Source: Kingella_B sp963529665
Lineage (GTDB): Bacteria; Pseudomonadota; Gammaproteobacteria; Burkholderiales; Neisseriaceae
Direction of reading: 5' to 3'
Length of the DNA: 64,000 bases
Assembly (NCBI GenBank): GCA_963529665.1
Contig: CAUSAG010000008.1
Span: 15,140 to 79,139, forward strand
Below, piece after piece: positions 8,447 through 16,505 of the stretch. Positions within the stretch are counted from its first letter, which is position 1; each line of letters opens with the position of its first letter. Under the pieces are notes generated by a model, which saw nothing but the letters and a program-made list of their open reading frames with translations, had not been told where the DNA came from and did not search any database. The translations under genes and the position numbers were made by a program.

Positions 8447-8500
8447 ATGAAAGATAGCTCAAATAAGGTGAGCGCAAAAATATATAGAGCGTTTCAGTAA
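8447..8500 (+). CDS. Possible 17-residue peptide upstream of the microcin precursor
   Basis: ATG at 8447 follows a good Shine-Dalgarno (TAAGGAAC, 6-base spacing) and encodes MKDSSNKVSAKIYRAFQ before TAA. It lies 32 bases ahead of the microcin precursor start. It could be a leader peptide, a signalling peptide or the remnant of an earlier gene. No family is recognised; support rests on the ribosome-binding site and position. Confidence 0.35.
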   Translation: MKDSSNKVSAKIYRAFQ

Positions 8501-8532
8501 TTAAACAACCTATAAAAGAAAAGGAATATAGT

Positions 8533-8718
8533 ATGCGTGAATTAAATATCTCTGAATTGGCTTTTGTTGCTGGTGGAGGAAATGAAACAGTCATTTATAA
8601 CACATTTCCACTTCCTGGGTGGGGCAATCAGCAACAAATAGCTGTAAGCCAACCAGAACCCGCCACCCCATCTGCTCCTGCATCTGCCCCCCGCGCCTGC
8701 TCCAGCGCCGCAACCTGA
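8533..8718 (+). CDS. Class II microcin/bacteriocin precursor, N-terminal part (frameshifted)
   Basis: Opens with MRELNISELAFVAGG, a 15-residue double-glycine leader close in pattern to the colicin V leader (MRTLTLNELDSVSGG). Such leaders are cut after GG by C39-peptidase transporters, and one is encoded just downstream. A polar segment and a Pro/Ala linker follow. In the sequence as given, the frame ends at 8716-8718 after a C6 run (8687-8692). Removing one C would continue into the Gly-rich core at 8693-8911, giving a 125-residue precursor. Shine-Dalgarno AAAGGAA precedes the ATG. The region is AT-rich relative to the flanks, suggesting acquisition. Confidence 0.78.
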   Translation: MRELNISELAFVAGGGNETVIYNTFPLPGWGNQQQIAVSQPEPATPSAPASAPRACSSAAT

Positions 8719-8911
8719 GCCTACTCACAATTGTTCTTTAAGTGGTTTTGCTGATAGTGTTGAGTTTGGGCTTATATATGGAGCATACGCAGGGGCAATA
8801 ACAGGACTTATAAGACGAGGACCTGCAGGTGTTGTTGGTGGGGCAATCGTGCATGGGCTTATAGGCGCTTTTGCAGGCGGTGCTGCTTACTTAACTCGGT
8901 GTAAAAGTTAA
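8693..8911 (+). pseudogene. Microcin core peptide region, out of frame with its leader
   Basis: In the +1 frame after the C6 run, the sequence reads PAPAPAPQPEP, then a cysteine, then a hydrophobic core dense in GxxxG motifs (GAYAGAITGL, GVVGGAIVHG, GAFAGG), and ends in RCKS and a TAA at 8909. This is the expected shape of a membrane-active class II microcin or class IIb bacteriocin, with two cysteines (HNC and RCKS) able to form a disulphide. There is no start or leader of its own. It is either a disrupted gene, a slippage-controlled gene, or a sequencing error in the C run. Confidence 0.7.
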
Positions 8912-8983
8912 CAATAATAAGTAATTAGGTTGTGCTAGAATTATGTGTGCCATGTGGCATTTCATTATTGATAGGATAATTTC

Positions 8984-9214
8984 ATGAAAAACTGGCGAAC
9001 CAATGAGCGATTAATAACCGCTGTCTGTTTTGTTGTTCTTTTTATTATTAACTGCTGGCTTTTAGGTAAAAATGGAATTACCCAGCATGTAATAGAAAAG
9101 GCATTTATTTATAGTTGCTCTTATACATTGCTTTTCTACTTTTCATCCCCATTAGCAGATAAGTTGACAGATAAATTCAATAATTATTTTAGAAAGATTT
9201 TTAAAAAATCGTAA
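8984..9214 (+). CDS. Small two-helix membrane protein, candidate microcin immunity protein
   Basis: A 76-residue protein with two hydrophobic segments (about residues 9-28 and 43-56) and a lysine-rich C-terminus (FRKIFKKS). It lies between the microcin precursor and its export genes, where self-immunity genes are usually found. No sequence family is recognised, so immunity is inferred from size, topology and position. AT content is high, as in the precursor. GATAGGATA precedes the ATG. Confidence 0.6.
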   Translation: MKNWRTNERLITAVCFVVLFIINCWLLGKNGITQHVIEKAFIYSCSYTLLFYFSSPLADKLTDKFNNYFRKIFKKS

Positions 9215-9225
9215 TTCAGTTACTT

Positions 9226-9266
9226 GGGGCAGCCTGAAAACCCCATCTCATCTTTTCAGGCTGCCT
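9226..9266 (+). terminator. Inverted DUS pair between immunity candidate and ABC transporter
   Basis: GGGGCAGCCTGAAAA (9226-9240) and TTTTCAGGCTGCCT (9253-9266) form a stem 12 bases after the small membrane gene. It separates the AT-rich peptide genes from the higher-GC export genes, so the exporter may have its own promoter or depend on read-through. Confidence 0.6.
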
Positions 9267-9316
9267 AACCTTTGCCCATCGTTTCTCTCAACTATTCCAA
9301 TAAGGAACTTCCCAAA

Positions 9317-11428
9317 ATGCCCGACTACCTCTCCCGCCTCTCATTCGGTTTCTCGCGCAAGCTGCCTGTGGTGCTGCAAACCGAAGCGGCGGAATGCGGT
9401 TTGGCGTGTTTGGCTTCGGTATTGGGGTTTCACGGTTTTCACACGGATTTGCGCCATTTGCGGGCGCGTTTTTCTTTGTCGCTCAAAGGGGCGACGCTGG
9501 CGGATTTGGTGCGCTATGCCCATGCGCTGAATTTAACGCCGCGCCCTTTGCGTTTGGAATTGGACGAGCTGGCAAATCTGCGCCTGCCTTGTATCCTGCA
9601 TTGGGATTTGAACCATTTTGTGGTGTTGCAGTCGGTGTCTCATGGCGGTATCACGATTATGAACCCTGCTTCGGGCATGCAGAAAATCCGTATGGACGAA
9701 GTGTCGCGGCGCTTTACGGGGATTGCCTTGGAGCTGATGCCGAACACGCAGTTTGAGGAAAAGCGCGAGGCGAAGAAAATCCGAATTCTGCCGATGCTGC
9801 GCGGGGTAGTGGGGCTGAAACGTTCTCTGTTTCAGCTTTTATTATTGGCGGCGGCGTTGCAGGTGTTTGCGCTGGCAAGCCCGTTTTTTATGCAGTGGGT
9901 GATTGACCATGCGATTGTGTCGGCAGACCGCGATTTGCTGCTGACGCTGGCTTTGGGCTTCGGGCTGCTGATGGTGGTGCAGCAGTTGGTGTCGCTGGTG
10001 CAGACGTGGGCGGGGATGTTTTTGGCAACTTCGCTCAATATCCAATGGAAAGCTAATGTATTCCGCCGTTTGCTGGATTTGCCTGTGGCGTATTTTGCCA
10101 AGCGGCATTTGGGCGATGTGGTGTCGCGTTTCGGCGAGGTGGACAGCATCCAAAGCACGCTCACTTCCACGTTTTTCGTGCTGGTGCTCAACAGCCTGAT
10201 GGCGGTGTTTACGCTGGGGCTGATGCTGTTGTACAGCGTGAAGCTGTCGGCGGTGGTGCTGATAACTTTGCTGGTTTATGTGCTGATTCGTTGGGCGGCG
10301 TATTATCCGCTGCGCCGCGCCACGGAAGAAAATCTTGTCCATGCCGCCAAGCAGAGCAGCTATTTTATGGAGACGGTGCGCGGCATCCAAACGGTAAAGC
10401 TGTTTGATAAAACCGCGCAGCGGCACAGCACTTGGCTGAATTTGTTTGTGGATACGGTCAACACGGGTTTGACTTCGCAGAAGCTGTCCGCGCTGTTCGG
10501 TTTTGCCAACAGCTTTTTATTTGGCGTGGCAAATATCCTGATTGTGTATTGGGGTGCGGTTTCGGTGTTGGACGGTGCGTTTACCGTAGGCGTACTGATG
10601 GCGTTTATGTCGTATAAAAGCCAGTTTGAGGGCAAAATCGGTTCGCTAATCGACCAGTTTGTGCAAATCAAAATGCTGGGGCTGCACGCGGAGCGGCTGG
10701 CGGATATTGTGTTGGAGGAAACGGAGCAGGGCGCGGCGGGCATGATGCAGCCTGAAAATGTGCCGAGCTTTGATTTGGTGGTGGAGAATGTGTCGTTCCG
10801 CTATGCGGAGAATGAGCCGTTTGTGCTGCGTGATGTAAATTTGCAGATTCGGCAGGGCGAAACGGTAGCGTTTACCGGGCATTCGGGCTGCGGCAAATCT
10901 ACGCTGATTCAGATTCTCACAGGCAGCCTGAAACCCGAAAGCGGCAGGGTGCTGCTGGGCGGGCATGATATTCACGCGTTGCCGCCCGCATTTGTGCGCC
11001 AATTCAGCGCAACGGTAATGCAGGACGATGTGTTGTTTGCAGGCTCGATTGCGGAAAACATCTGCTTTTTTGACGAGTCGCCCGACGCGGCAAAGATTGA
11101 GCATTGCGCCAAAATGGCAAACATCCACGACGAAATCGCGGCGATGCCGATGGCGTATGAAACGCTGATTGGCGATATGGGCAGCGCATTAAGCGGCGGG
11201 CAAAAGCAGCGCATTATCTTGGCGCGTGCGCTCTACCGTGAGCCGCGCATTTTGTTTCTAGACGAAGCCAGCAGCCATTTGGATAGGGACAATGAGCGCA
11301 TAATTAACGACAACCTGCGGCAGCTGAATATCACCAAAATCATGGTGGCACACCGGCAGGAAACGCTGGCGATGGCGGACAGGGTGGTGGTGTTGGGGCA
11401 GCCTGAAAACAGCTTTCAGGCAGCCTGA
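9317..11428 (+). CDS. C39-peptidase-containing bacteriocin ABC exporter (CvaB/LagD type)
   Basis: Processes double-glycine peptides and exports them. Domains in order are an N-terminal C39 protease (about 1-135) with catalytic Cys27 (QTEAAECGLAC) and His100 (LNHFVVL), a six-helix membrane domain (about 160-440), and an ABC ATPase with Walker A GHSGCGKST, signature LSGGQKQR and Walker B ILFLDEASS. The third catalytic position carries Asn116 (MNPASG) where Asp is usual. I choose ATG 9317, after AAGGAA, over an upstream TTG; length is then 703 residues. The protein ends in NSFQAA, where a DUS supplies the stop codon. The next gene is its membrane fusion partner. Confidence 0.93.
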   Translation: MPDYLSRLSFGFSRKLPVVLQTEAAECGLACLASVLGFHGFHTDLRHLRARFSLSLKGATLADLVRYAHALNLTPRPLRLELDELANLRLPCILHWDLNHFVVLQSVSHGGITIMNPASGMQKIRMDEVSRRFTGIALELMPNTQFEEKREAKKIRILPMLRGVVGLKRSLFQLLLLAAALQVFALASPFFMQWVIDHAIVSADRDLLLTLALGFGLLMVVQQLVSLVQTWAGMFLATSLNIQWKANVFRRLLDLPVAYFAKRHLGDVVSRFGEVDSIQSTLTSTFFVLVLNSLMAVFTLGLMLLYSVKLSAVVLITLLVYVLIRWAAYYPLRRATEENLVHAAKQSSYFMETVRGIQTVKLFDKTAQRHSTWLNLFVDTVNTGLTSQKLSALFGFANSFLFGVANILIVYWGAVSVLDGAFTVGVLMAFMSYKSQFEGKIGSLIDQFVQIKMLGLHAERLADIVLEETEQGAAGMMQPENVPSFDLVVENVSFRYAENEPFVLRDVNLQIRQGETVAFTGHSGCGKSTLIQILTGSLKPESGRVLLGGHDIHALPPAFVRQFSATVMQDDVLFAGSIAENICFFDESPDAAKIEHCAKMANIHDEIAAMPMAYETLIGDMGSALSGGQKQRIILARALYREPRILFLDEASSHLDRDNERIINDNLRQLNITKIMVAHRQETLAMADRVVVLGQPENSFQAA

Positions 11429-11448
11429 AAAATATTACGGATGTGTTT

Positions 11449-12714
11449 ATGTCTCTTTTCCGTTCCGAAGTATTCCAAGCCAAGCAAAACCGCTGGACAG
11501 GGCAAATCGTGTTGGTACGCCCTTTTTCTTTGCTTGCACTCACATTTTTTGTGGCTGGTTTGGCGGCGGCGTTGATTGCGTTTGCCGTATTCGGCAGCTA
11601 TACCAACAAAACCACGGTGGAAGGGCAGCTGGTTCCCTTGGGCGGCGTGGTGCGCGTGTATGCGCCTGAAACAGGGGTGATTACCGATAAAAAGGTGGCA
11701 GATGGCGATTTTGTGCAGGCAGGCGATGTGCTGTTTACCCTATCCACGGCGCGAAACGACGGCGTGGGTAGTGTGCAGGCGCGGCTGATTGCCGAAGCGA
11801 AGCTGAAAAAGGCGTTAGCAGAGCAGGATATTGCGCGGCAAAAACGGATACATGCCAATGAGCAAACCGCGCAGGAAAACACGCTGCGACGCTTGCGCCA
11901 GCAGTTGCAACATATTCAAGACCAAATCGCCGTGCAGCAAAAGCGGATTGAGCTCAACAGCAAAATGCTGGCAAAACAGAACGAACTGGTGCGGCAGGAC
12001 GCCTTGTCGGAATTGGAGCGAACCAATTATGAAAACATGCTGTTAGGTCTGAAAGCGGATTTGGCTGCGTATCAGCGCGAAGAAAGCAATCTGGCACGGG
12101 AAATCGCCGCCCAACAAAGCAATTTGAACAAACTGCCCGAGCAACAGGCAAACGAAATCAGCCAGTTGGAACGTACATTGGCGGCATACAATCAGGAAAT
12201 TTTGGACTACGGCGTGCGCGAAGGGCAAACCATACGCGCGGCGGTATCGGGCTATGCGAACGCGGTGAATGCGGAAGTGGGGCAGCAGGCAGACGCATCG
12301 CGCCTGCTGGCAAGCATTGTGCCGCAAGCGGCGCAATTGCAGGCAAATCTGTATGTTCCCAGCCGTGCGGTGGGTTTCGTGAAGCCCGGCGACAAAGTGG
12401 TGCTGCGCTATCAGGCGTATCCGTATCAGAAATTCGGACACGCCACTGGGCGGATTGTTTCCATCGCGCAAACGGCGTTAAACAAGCAGGAGCTGGCGAA
12501 TCTGGGCAATATTTTTACCAACCCCGCACTGCTGAACGAACCCGCGTATCTGGTCAAAGTGAAGCTGGACAAGCAGACGATTTCGGTTTACGGCAAGGAA
12601 ACCAAGCTGCCGATCGGCATGACGGCAGAAGCCGATATTCTGCATGAAAACAAGAAACTGTATGAATGGGTGCTTGACCCGCTGTATAGCGTGGTGGGGA
12701 AAGTGAAGCAGTGA
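11449..12714 (+). CDS. HlyD-family membrane fusion protein of the bacteriocin exporter
   Basis: Periplasmic adaptor linking the ABC exporter to an outer-membrane channel such as TolC. It has a cytoplasmic N-terminus, one membrane helix (about residues 25-50), a biotinyl-lipoyl-like segment (VRVYAPETGVITDKKVADGDFVQ split by the hairpin), a long coiled-coil hairpin rich in Gln and Glu (about 110-240), and a C-terminal beta-barrel domain, as in CvaA. Start ATG 11449; the GTG at 11443 is an alternative. It begins 20 bases after the transporter. No outer-membrane partner is encoded here. Confidence 0.9.
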   Translation: MSLFRSEVFQAKQNRWTGQIVLVRPFSLLALTFFVAGLAAALIAFAVFGSYTNKTTVEGQLVPLGGVVRVYAPETGVITDKKVADGDFVQAGDVLFTLSTARNDGVGSVQARLIAEAKLKKALAEQDIARQKRIHANEQTAQENTLRRLRQQLQHIQDQIAVQQKRIELNSKMLAKQNELVRQDALSELERTNYENMLLGLKADLAAYQREESNLAREIAAQQSNLNKLPEQQANEISQLERTLAAYNQEILDYGVREGQTIRAAVSGYANAVNAEVGQQADASRLLASIVPQAAQLQANLYVPSRAVGFVKPGDKVVLRYQAYPYQKFGHATGRIVSIAQTALNKQELANLGNIFTNPALLNEPAYLVKVKLDKQTISVYGKETKLPIGMTAEADILHENKKLYEWVLDPLYSVVGKVKQ

Positions 12715-12720
12715 AAAAAG

Positions 12721-12760
12721 AAGGCAGCCTGAAAGCGCAAATCCGACTTTCAGGCTGCCT
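12721..12760. terminator. Bidirectional inverted DUS pair at the end of the microcin locus
   Basis: AAGGCAGCCTGAAAG and CTTTCAGGCTGCCT form a stem between the convergent membrane fusion gene and ubiD, able to end transcription of both. Confidence 0.7.
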
Positions 12761-12764
12761 ATCA

Positions 12765-14243
12765 TCACAACCCCAATTCCCCCCACATCGCGTCCACCTT
12801 CGCCGCCACATCGGCATCGCGCTCAATCACGCGCCCCCATTCGCGCTGGGTTTCGCCTTTCCACTTATTCGTCGCATCCAAGCCCATTTTGCCACCGAGT
12901 CCGCTTACGGGGCTGGCGAAATCCAAGTAATCAATCGGCGTGTTTTCCACCAACACGGTATCGCGCACGGGGTCCATGCGCGTGGTAATCGCCCAGATGA
13001 CTTCTTTCCAGTCGCGCACGTTCACGTCGTCGTCCACCACGATGATGAATTTGGTGTACATAAACTGGCGCAGGAAGCTCCAACAGCCCATCATCACGCG
13101 CTTGGCGTGGCCGGCGTATTGTTTTTTCATGCTCACCACCGCCATGCGGTAGGAGCAGCCCTCGGGCGGTAGGTAGAAATCGGTGATTTCGGGGAACTGC
13201 TTTTGCAACAGCGGTACGAACACTTCGTTCAACGCCACGCCCAATACGGCGGGTTCGTCGGGCGGTTTGCCGGTGTAGGTGCTGTGGTAAATTGGGTTTT
13301 CGCGCATGGTGATGCGCTCGACGGTGAACACGGGGAAGTAGTCCTGCTCGTTGTAATAGCCCGTGTGGTCGCCGTAGGGGCCTTCCAGCGCGGTTTCGTT
13401 GGGATGAATCACGCCTTCCAACACGATTTCGGCACGGGCGGGCACTTGCAAATCGTTGCCGATACATTTGACCAATTCGGTGCGCGAACCACGCAAGAGT
13501 CCCGCAAACTGGTATTCGCTCAAAGTGTCGGGCACGGGCGTAACTGCGCCGAGTATGGTGGCGGGGTCGCAGCCCAAAACTACGGCGACGGGATAGGGCG
13601 CGTCAGGATTTTCCTTGCGGAACGCCTGATAATCCAGCGCGCCGCCGCGATGGGCGAGCCAGCGCATGATGAGCTTGTTTTTGCCGAGCAACTGCTGGCG
13701 GTAGATGCCAAGATTTTGGCGTTTTTTGTGCGGCCCGCGCGTTACCGTCAAGCCCCATGTAATCAGCGGGGCGACGTCGCCCGGCCAGCAGTGTTGAATG
13801 GGCAGGTCGTACAGGTTTACCGCGTCGCCCTCCAATACGATTTGCTGGCAGGGGGCGTTTTTGACGATTTTCGGTGCCATGCTCCAAATGTCTTTTAACA
13901 GCGGCAGTTTGGAAAATGCGTCTTTGATGCCTTTGGGCGGCTCGGGTTCTTTGAGATAGGCGAGCGTTTGCCCGATTTCGCGCAGCTTGGCGACGCTGTC
14001 TGCGCCCATGCCCATCGCCACGCGCTCGGGCGTGCCAAACAGGTTGGCGAGTACGGGAAAATCATAGCGGCTGCCGTCGGGCTTGACGGCGTGTTCAAAC
14101 AGCAACGCCGGCCCTTCGGCACGCAGCACGCGGTCGGCGATTTCGGTGATTTCCAGATGGGGGGAGACGGGGAGGGCGATGCGTTTGAGCTGGTTTTGCT
14201 GTTCCAGACGGGCGATGAAATCGCGCAGGTCGGTGTAGTGCAT
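12765..14243 (-). CDS. ubiD: 4-hydroxy-3-polyprenylbenzoate decarboxylase UbiD
   Basis: Decarboxylates the polyprenyl-hydroxybenzoate intermediate of ubiquinone synthesis using prenylated FMN made by UbiX. The 492-residue length is typical of UbiD. Recognisable features are the N-terminal MHYTDLRDFIARLE, the ENPDAPYPVAVVLGCDPATI segment (read in two parts), EIVLEGVIHPNE, and the conserved EGPYGDHTGYY region containing the metal and prFMN ligands. The start is ATG 14243. It stands between the microcin locus and an M16 peptidase gene and is not clustered with other ubi genes. Confidence 0.95.
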   Translation of the reverse strand: MHYTDLRDFIARLEQQNQLKRIALPVSPHLEITEIADRVLRAEGPALLFEHAVKPDGSRYDFPVLANLFGTPERVAMGMGADSVAKLREIGQTLAYLKEPEPPKGIKDAFSKLPLLKDIWSMAPKIVKNAPCQQIVLEGDAVNLYDLPIQHCWPGDVAPLITWGLTVTRGPHKKRQNLGIYRQQLLGKNKLIMRWLAHRGGALDYQAFRKENPDAPYPVAVVLGCDPATILGAVTPVPDTLSEYQFAGLLRGSRTELVKCIGNDLQVPARAEIVLEGVIHPNETALEGPYGDHTGYYNEQDYFPVFTVERITMRENPIYHSTYTGKPPDEPAVLGVALNEVFVPLLQKQFPEITDFYLPPEGCSYRMAVVSMKKQYAGHAKRVMMGCWSFLRQFMYTKFIIVVDDDVNVRDWKEVIWAITTRMDPVRDTVLVENTPIDYLDFASPVSGLGGKMGLDATNKWKGETQREWGRVIERDADVAAKVDAMWGELGL

Positions 14244-14362
14244 GGTGTTTCCTTTGGGCTGGTGGGCAGCCTGAAAGTGGGTGGGATTGGGTTTTCAGGC
14301 TACCTTTGCATGGGTGGGGCAGCCTGAAATGTGTGGAATTCTATTTTCAGGCTGCCTTGCGC

Positions 14363-15787
14363 TTATTTTTTGCCTTTTTTCTTGGAGCGGCTGGCGGCTT
14401 GCTGCGGCAGCAGTTCCACATAAATCTGCCGATCTCGGGTGAGCAGCTTGGCGGCGGCTTGGATGTCGGCGGCGGATACGGCTTGAATGCGGCGGCGGAT
14501 TTCGTCTTCGTTGCGCCAGCTGAATCCTGCGATTTGCAGCGAGCCGATTAGGTTGGCGCGGGCGTTGATGCTGTCGCGGGCGAAGATGGTTTGGGTTTGT
14601 TCTATGGTGCGGGCGCGGTTGAGTTCGTCTTCGCTGATGCCATGTTGGGCGATTTGGGCGATTTCGTTTTCCAGCGCGGCTTTCAGGCTGCCTGTGGAAA
14701 CATTGGCAGCGGGCGATGCGCTGATGCCCCAAAGCTGCGGACTGCGCGCCAGCAGCGAATAGCCGATGTTGATGTTTTGCGCGATTTGCTTGCCGCGCAC
14801 CAAATTTTTGCTCAATCGCGCGGCGCTATGCCCGTCCAACACGTTGGTGAGCATATCCAGCGCATAGGGCAGCTTTTCGCCCAGCGCGGTGAGATGCGGC
14901 ACGCGGTAAGCAATCGTCATCAGCGGGCGCTGCGTGTTGCCGCGAATACTGCTTTGCACCGCTTTGCCGCGCGACAAGGGCTCGCTGATGTTTTGCCGCG
15001 CAGGAATGGCGCGTTTTTTCAGGCTGCCAAAATATTGCTCGGCTTGGGCAAACACGGTTTCAGGCTGCACATCGCCCACAATCACCAGCGTGGCGTTGTT
15101 GGGCGCATACCATTTTTGATACCACTGGCGCAAATCGTTTGCCGTGAGCTTGTGCAAATCCGCCATTTTGCCGATTACGCTGGTGCGGTTGGGCGATTTT
15201 TGCCACGCTTGGTGCATCAATTCTTCGTATAACAAGCCTTGCGGATTGTCTTCAATGCGCTGGCGGCGCTCTTCGCGTATCACTTTCATTTCATTGAGAA
15301 ACACGCTGTCGCTGAAATTCAAATTCGCCATGCGATCGGCTTCTAATGCCAACACCGCAGGCAGATGCTCGGCGGCGATGCTCACATGGTAAACCGTCTC
15401 TTCGTTGGTGGTGTAGGCGTTGTTGTTGCCGCCTAAGGCGCTGATTCTGCGGGCATACTCGCCAGCGGGTACGGTTTGCGTGCCTTTAAACATCATGTGT
15501 TCCAGCGCGTGGCTCAGCCCCGTTTTGCCTGCGATTTCATCGGCGCTGCCCACCTTGTACCACAGCATAATCATGGCAACAGGCGCGCGGTGGTCTTCTT
15601 TCACAATCACGCGCAAGCCATTTGCCAACACGCGCTCATGCGTGGCGCTGGCAGCTTGCGTGCTGGCTGGCGCGGCAAGCGGCGCGGTTGGCAAGGAAAC
15701 AGGGCTGCTGGCTTCGGGCGCGGCGTGGGCTTGGGCAACAAACGGCGCAATCGCCAGCAGGAGAACGGGGAGCATTTTGGAAAACAT
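14363..15787 (-). CDS. Periplasmic M16-family zinc peptidase
   Basis: Secreted zinc protease of the pitrilysin/insulinase family. A Sec signal peptide (MFSKMLPVLLLAIAPFVAQA, cleavage near AHA) is followed by an Ala/Pro/Ser linker. The inverted zinc motif HALEH is at residues 93-97, with a downstream conserved glutamate (ALEADRM). The C-terminal M16_C domain includes RGKQIAQNINIGYS. The tail is basic (RSKKKGKK). ATG 15787 is used; an upstream TTG at 15793 is possible. In many relatives two M16 genes lie in tandem; only one is seen here. Confidence 0.9.
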   Translation of the reverse strand: MFSKMLPVLLLAIAPFVAQAHAAPEASSPVSLPTAPLAAPASTQAASATHERVLANGLRVIVKEDHRAPVAMIMLWYKVGSADEIAGKTGLSHALEHMMFKGTQTVPAGEYARRISALGGNNNAYTTNEETVYHVSIAAEHLPAVLALEADRMANLNFSDSVFLNEMKVIREERRQRIEDNPQGLLYEELMHQAWQKSPNRTSVIGKMADLHKLTANDLRQWYQKWYAPNNATLVIVGDVQPETVFAQAEQYFGSLKKRAIPARQNISEPLSRGKAVQSSIRGNTQRPLMTIAYRVPHLTALGEKLPYALDMLTNVLDGHSAARLSKNLVRGKQIAQNINIGYSLLARSPQLWGISASPAANVSTGSLKAALENEIAQIAQHGISEDELNRARTIEQTQTIFARDSINARANLIGSLQIAGFSWRNEDEIRRRIQAVSAADIQAAAKLLTRDRQIYVELLPQQAASRSKKKGKK

Positions 15788-15860
15788 AATCAACTTTCGG
15801 ATGGCTATCGGGCTGGATTAGGGCGAACTAGGGCAGCCTGAAATCAAGATAGGACGCAGC

Positions 15861-15905
15861 AACAAAAGCCGCAGACACTCAAAGCAGTATCTGCGGCTCT
15901 CTTTT
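15861..15905 (-). terminator. Intrinsic terminator downstream of ssb
   Basis: Stem AGCCGCAGA (15867-15875) with TCTGCGGCT (15890-15898), followed on the minus strand by TTTTGTT and on the plus strand by CTCTTTTT. It sits about 60 bases after the ssb stop. Confidence 0.75.
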
Positions 15906-15968
15906 TGCACAATCAACGCCATTCTGCTTTTCAGGCTGCCTGAGTGGTTGTTTAGAACCTTGAATTTT

Positions 15969-16505
15969 TTAGAATGGAATATCGTCGTCAATATCGTCCA
16001 CAGGCGCGGCAGGCGCAACGGGTGCTTGGCGTTGCGTGGGCGCGGCGGGGGGCGGCGCATCATAAGCAGGTGGTGGTGGCGCATATTGCTGTTGCTGCTG
16101 GGGCGCGTAGTTTTGCTGCGGCGCAGGGGCATAGCCTGCATCATCGTGATAACCGCCGCCTTGCTGGTTACCGCCGCGCGAGCCGAGCATTTTCATTTCG
16201 TTGCCGATGATGTCGTATGCCGTGCGCTCTACGCCTTGCTTGTCGGTGTATTTGCGGCTTTGGATTTTGCCTTCAATATACACTTGGCTGCCTTTTTTCA
16301 AATACTGCCCAGCCACTTCGGCAAGACGGCGATACAGCGTGATGTTGTGCCATTCGGTGCGCTCTTGGCGCTGGCCGCTGTTGCGATCGTTCCAAGATTC
16401 GCTGGTGGCAATGGAAAAATTGCACACCGCATCGCCATTGGGCATATAGCGCAATTCGGGGTCGCGCCCCAAGTTGCCGATTAAAATCACTTTGTTTAAT
16501 GACAT
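15969..16505 (-). CDS. ssb: Single-stranded DNA-binding protein
   Basis: Binds single-stranded DNA in replication, repair and natural transformation. The OB fold covers residues 1-110 (SLNKVILIGNLGRDPELR, EWHNITLYRRLAEVAGQYL). A flexible Gln/Pro/Tyr/Ala-rich linker follows, and the conserved acidic tip DDDIPF binds partner proteins. Length 178. Its ATG overlaps the 3' end of the upstream MFS gene by 10 bases, so the two form one transcription unit. Confidence 0.97.
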   Translation of the reverse strand: MSLNKVILIGNLGRDPELRYMPNGDAVCNFSIATSESWNDRNSGQRQERTEWHNITLYRRLAEVAGQYLKKGSQVYIEGKIQSRKYTDKQGVERTAYDIIGNEMKMLGSRGGNQQGGGYHDDAGYAPAPQQNYAPQQQQQYAPPPPAYDAPPPAAPTQRQAPVAPAAPVDDIDDDIPF

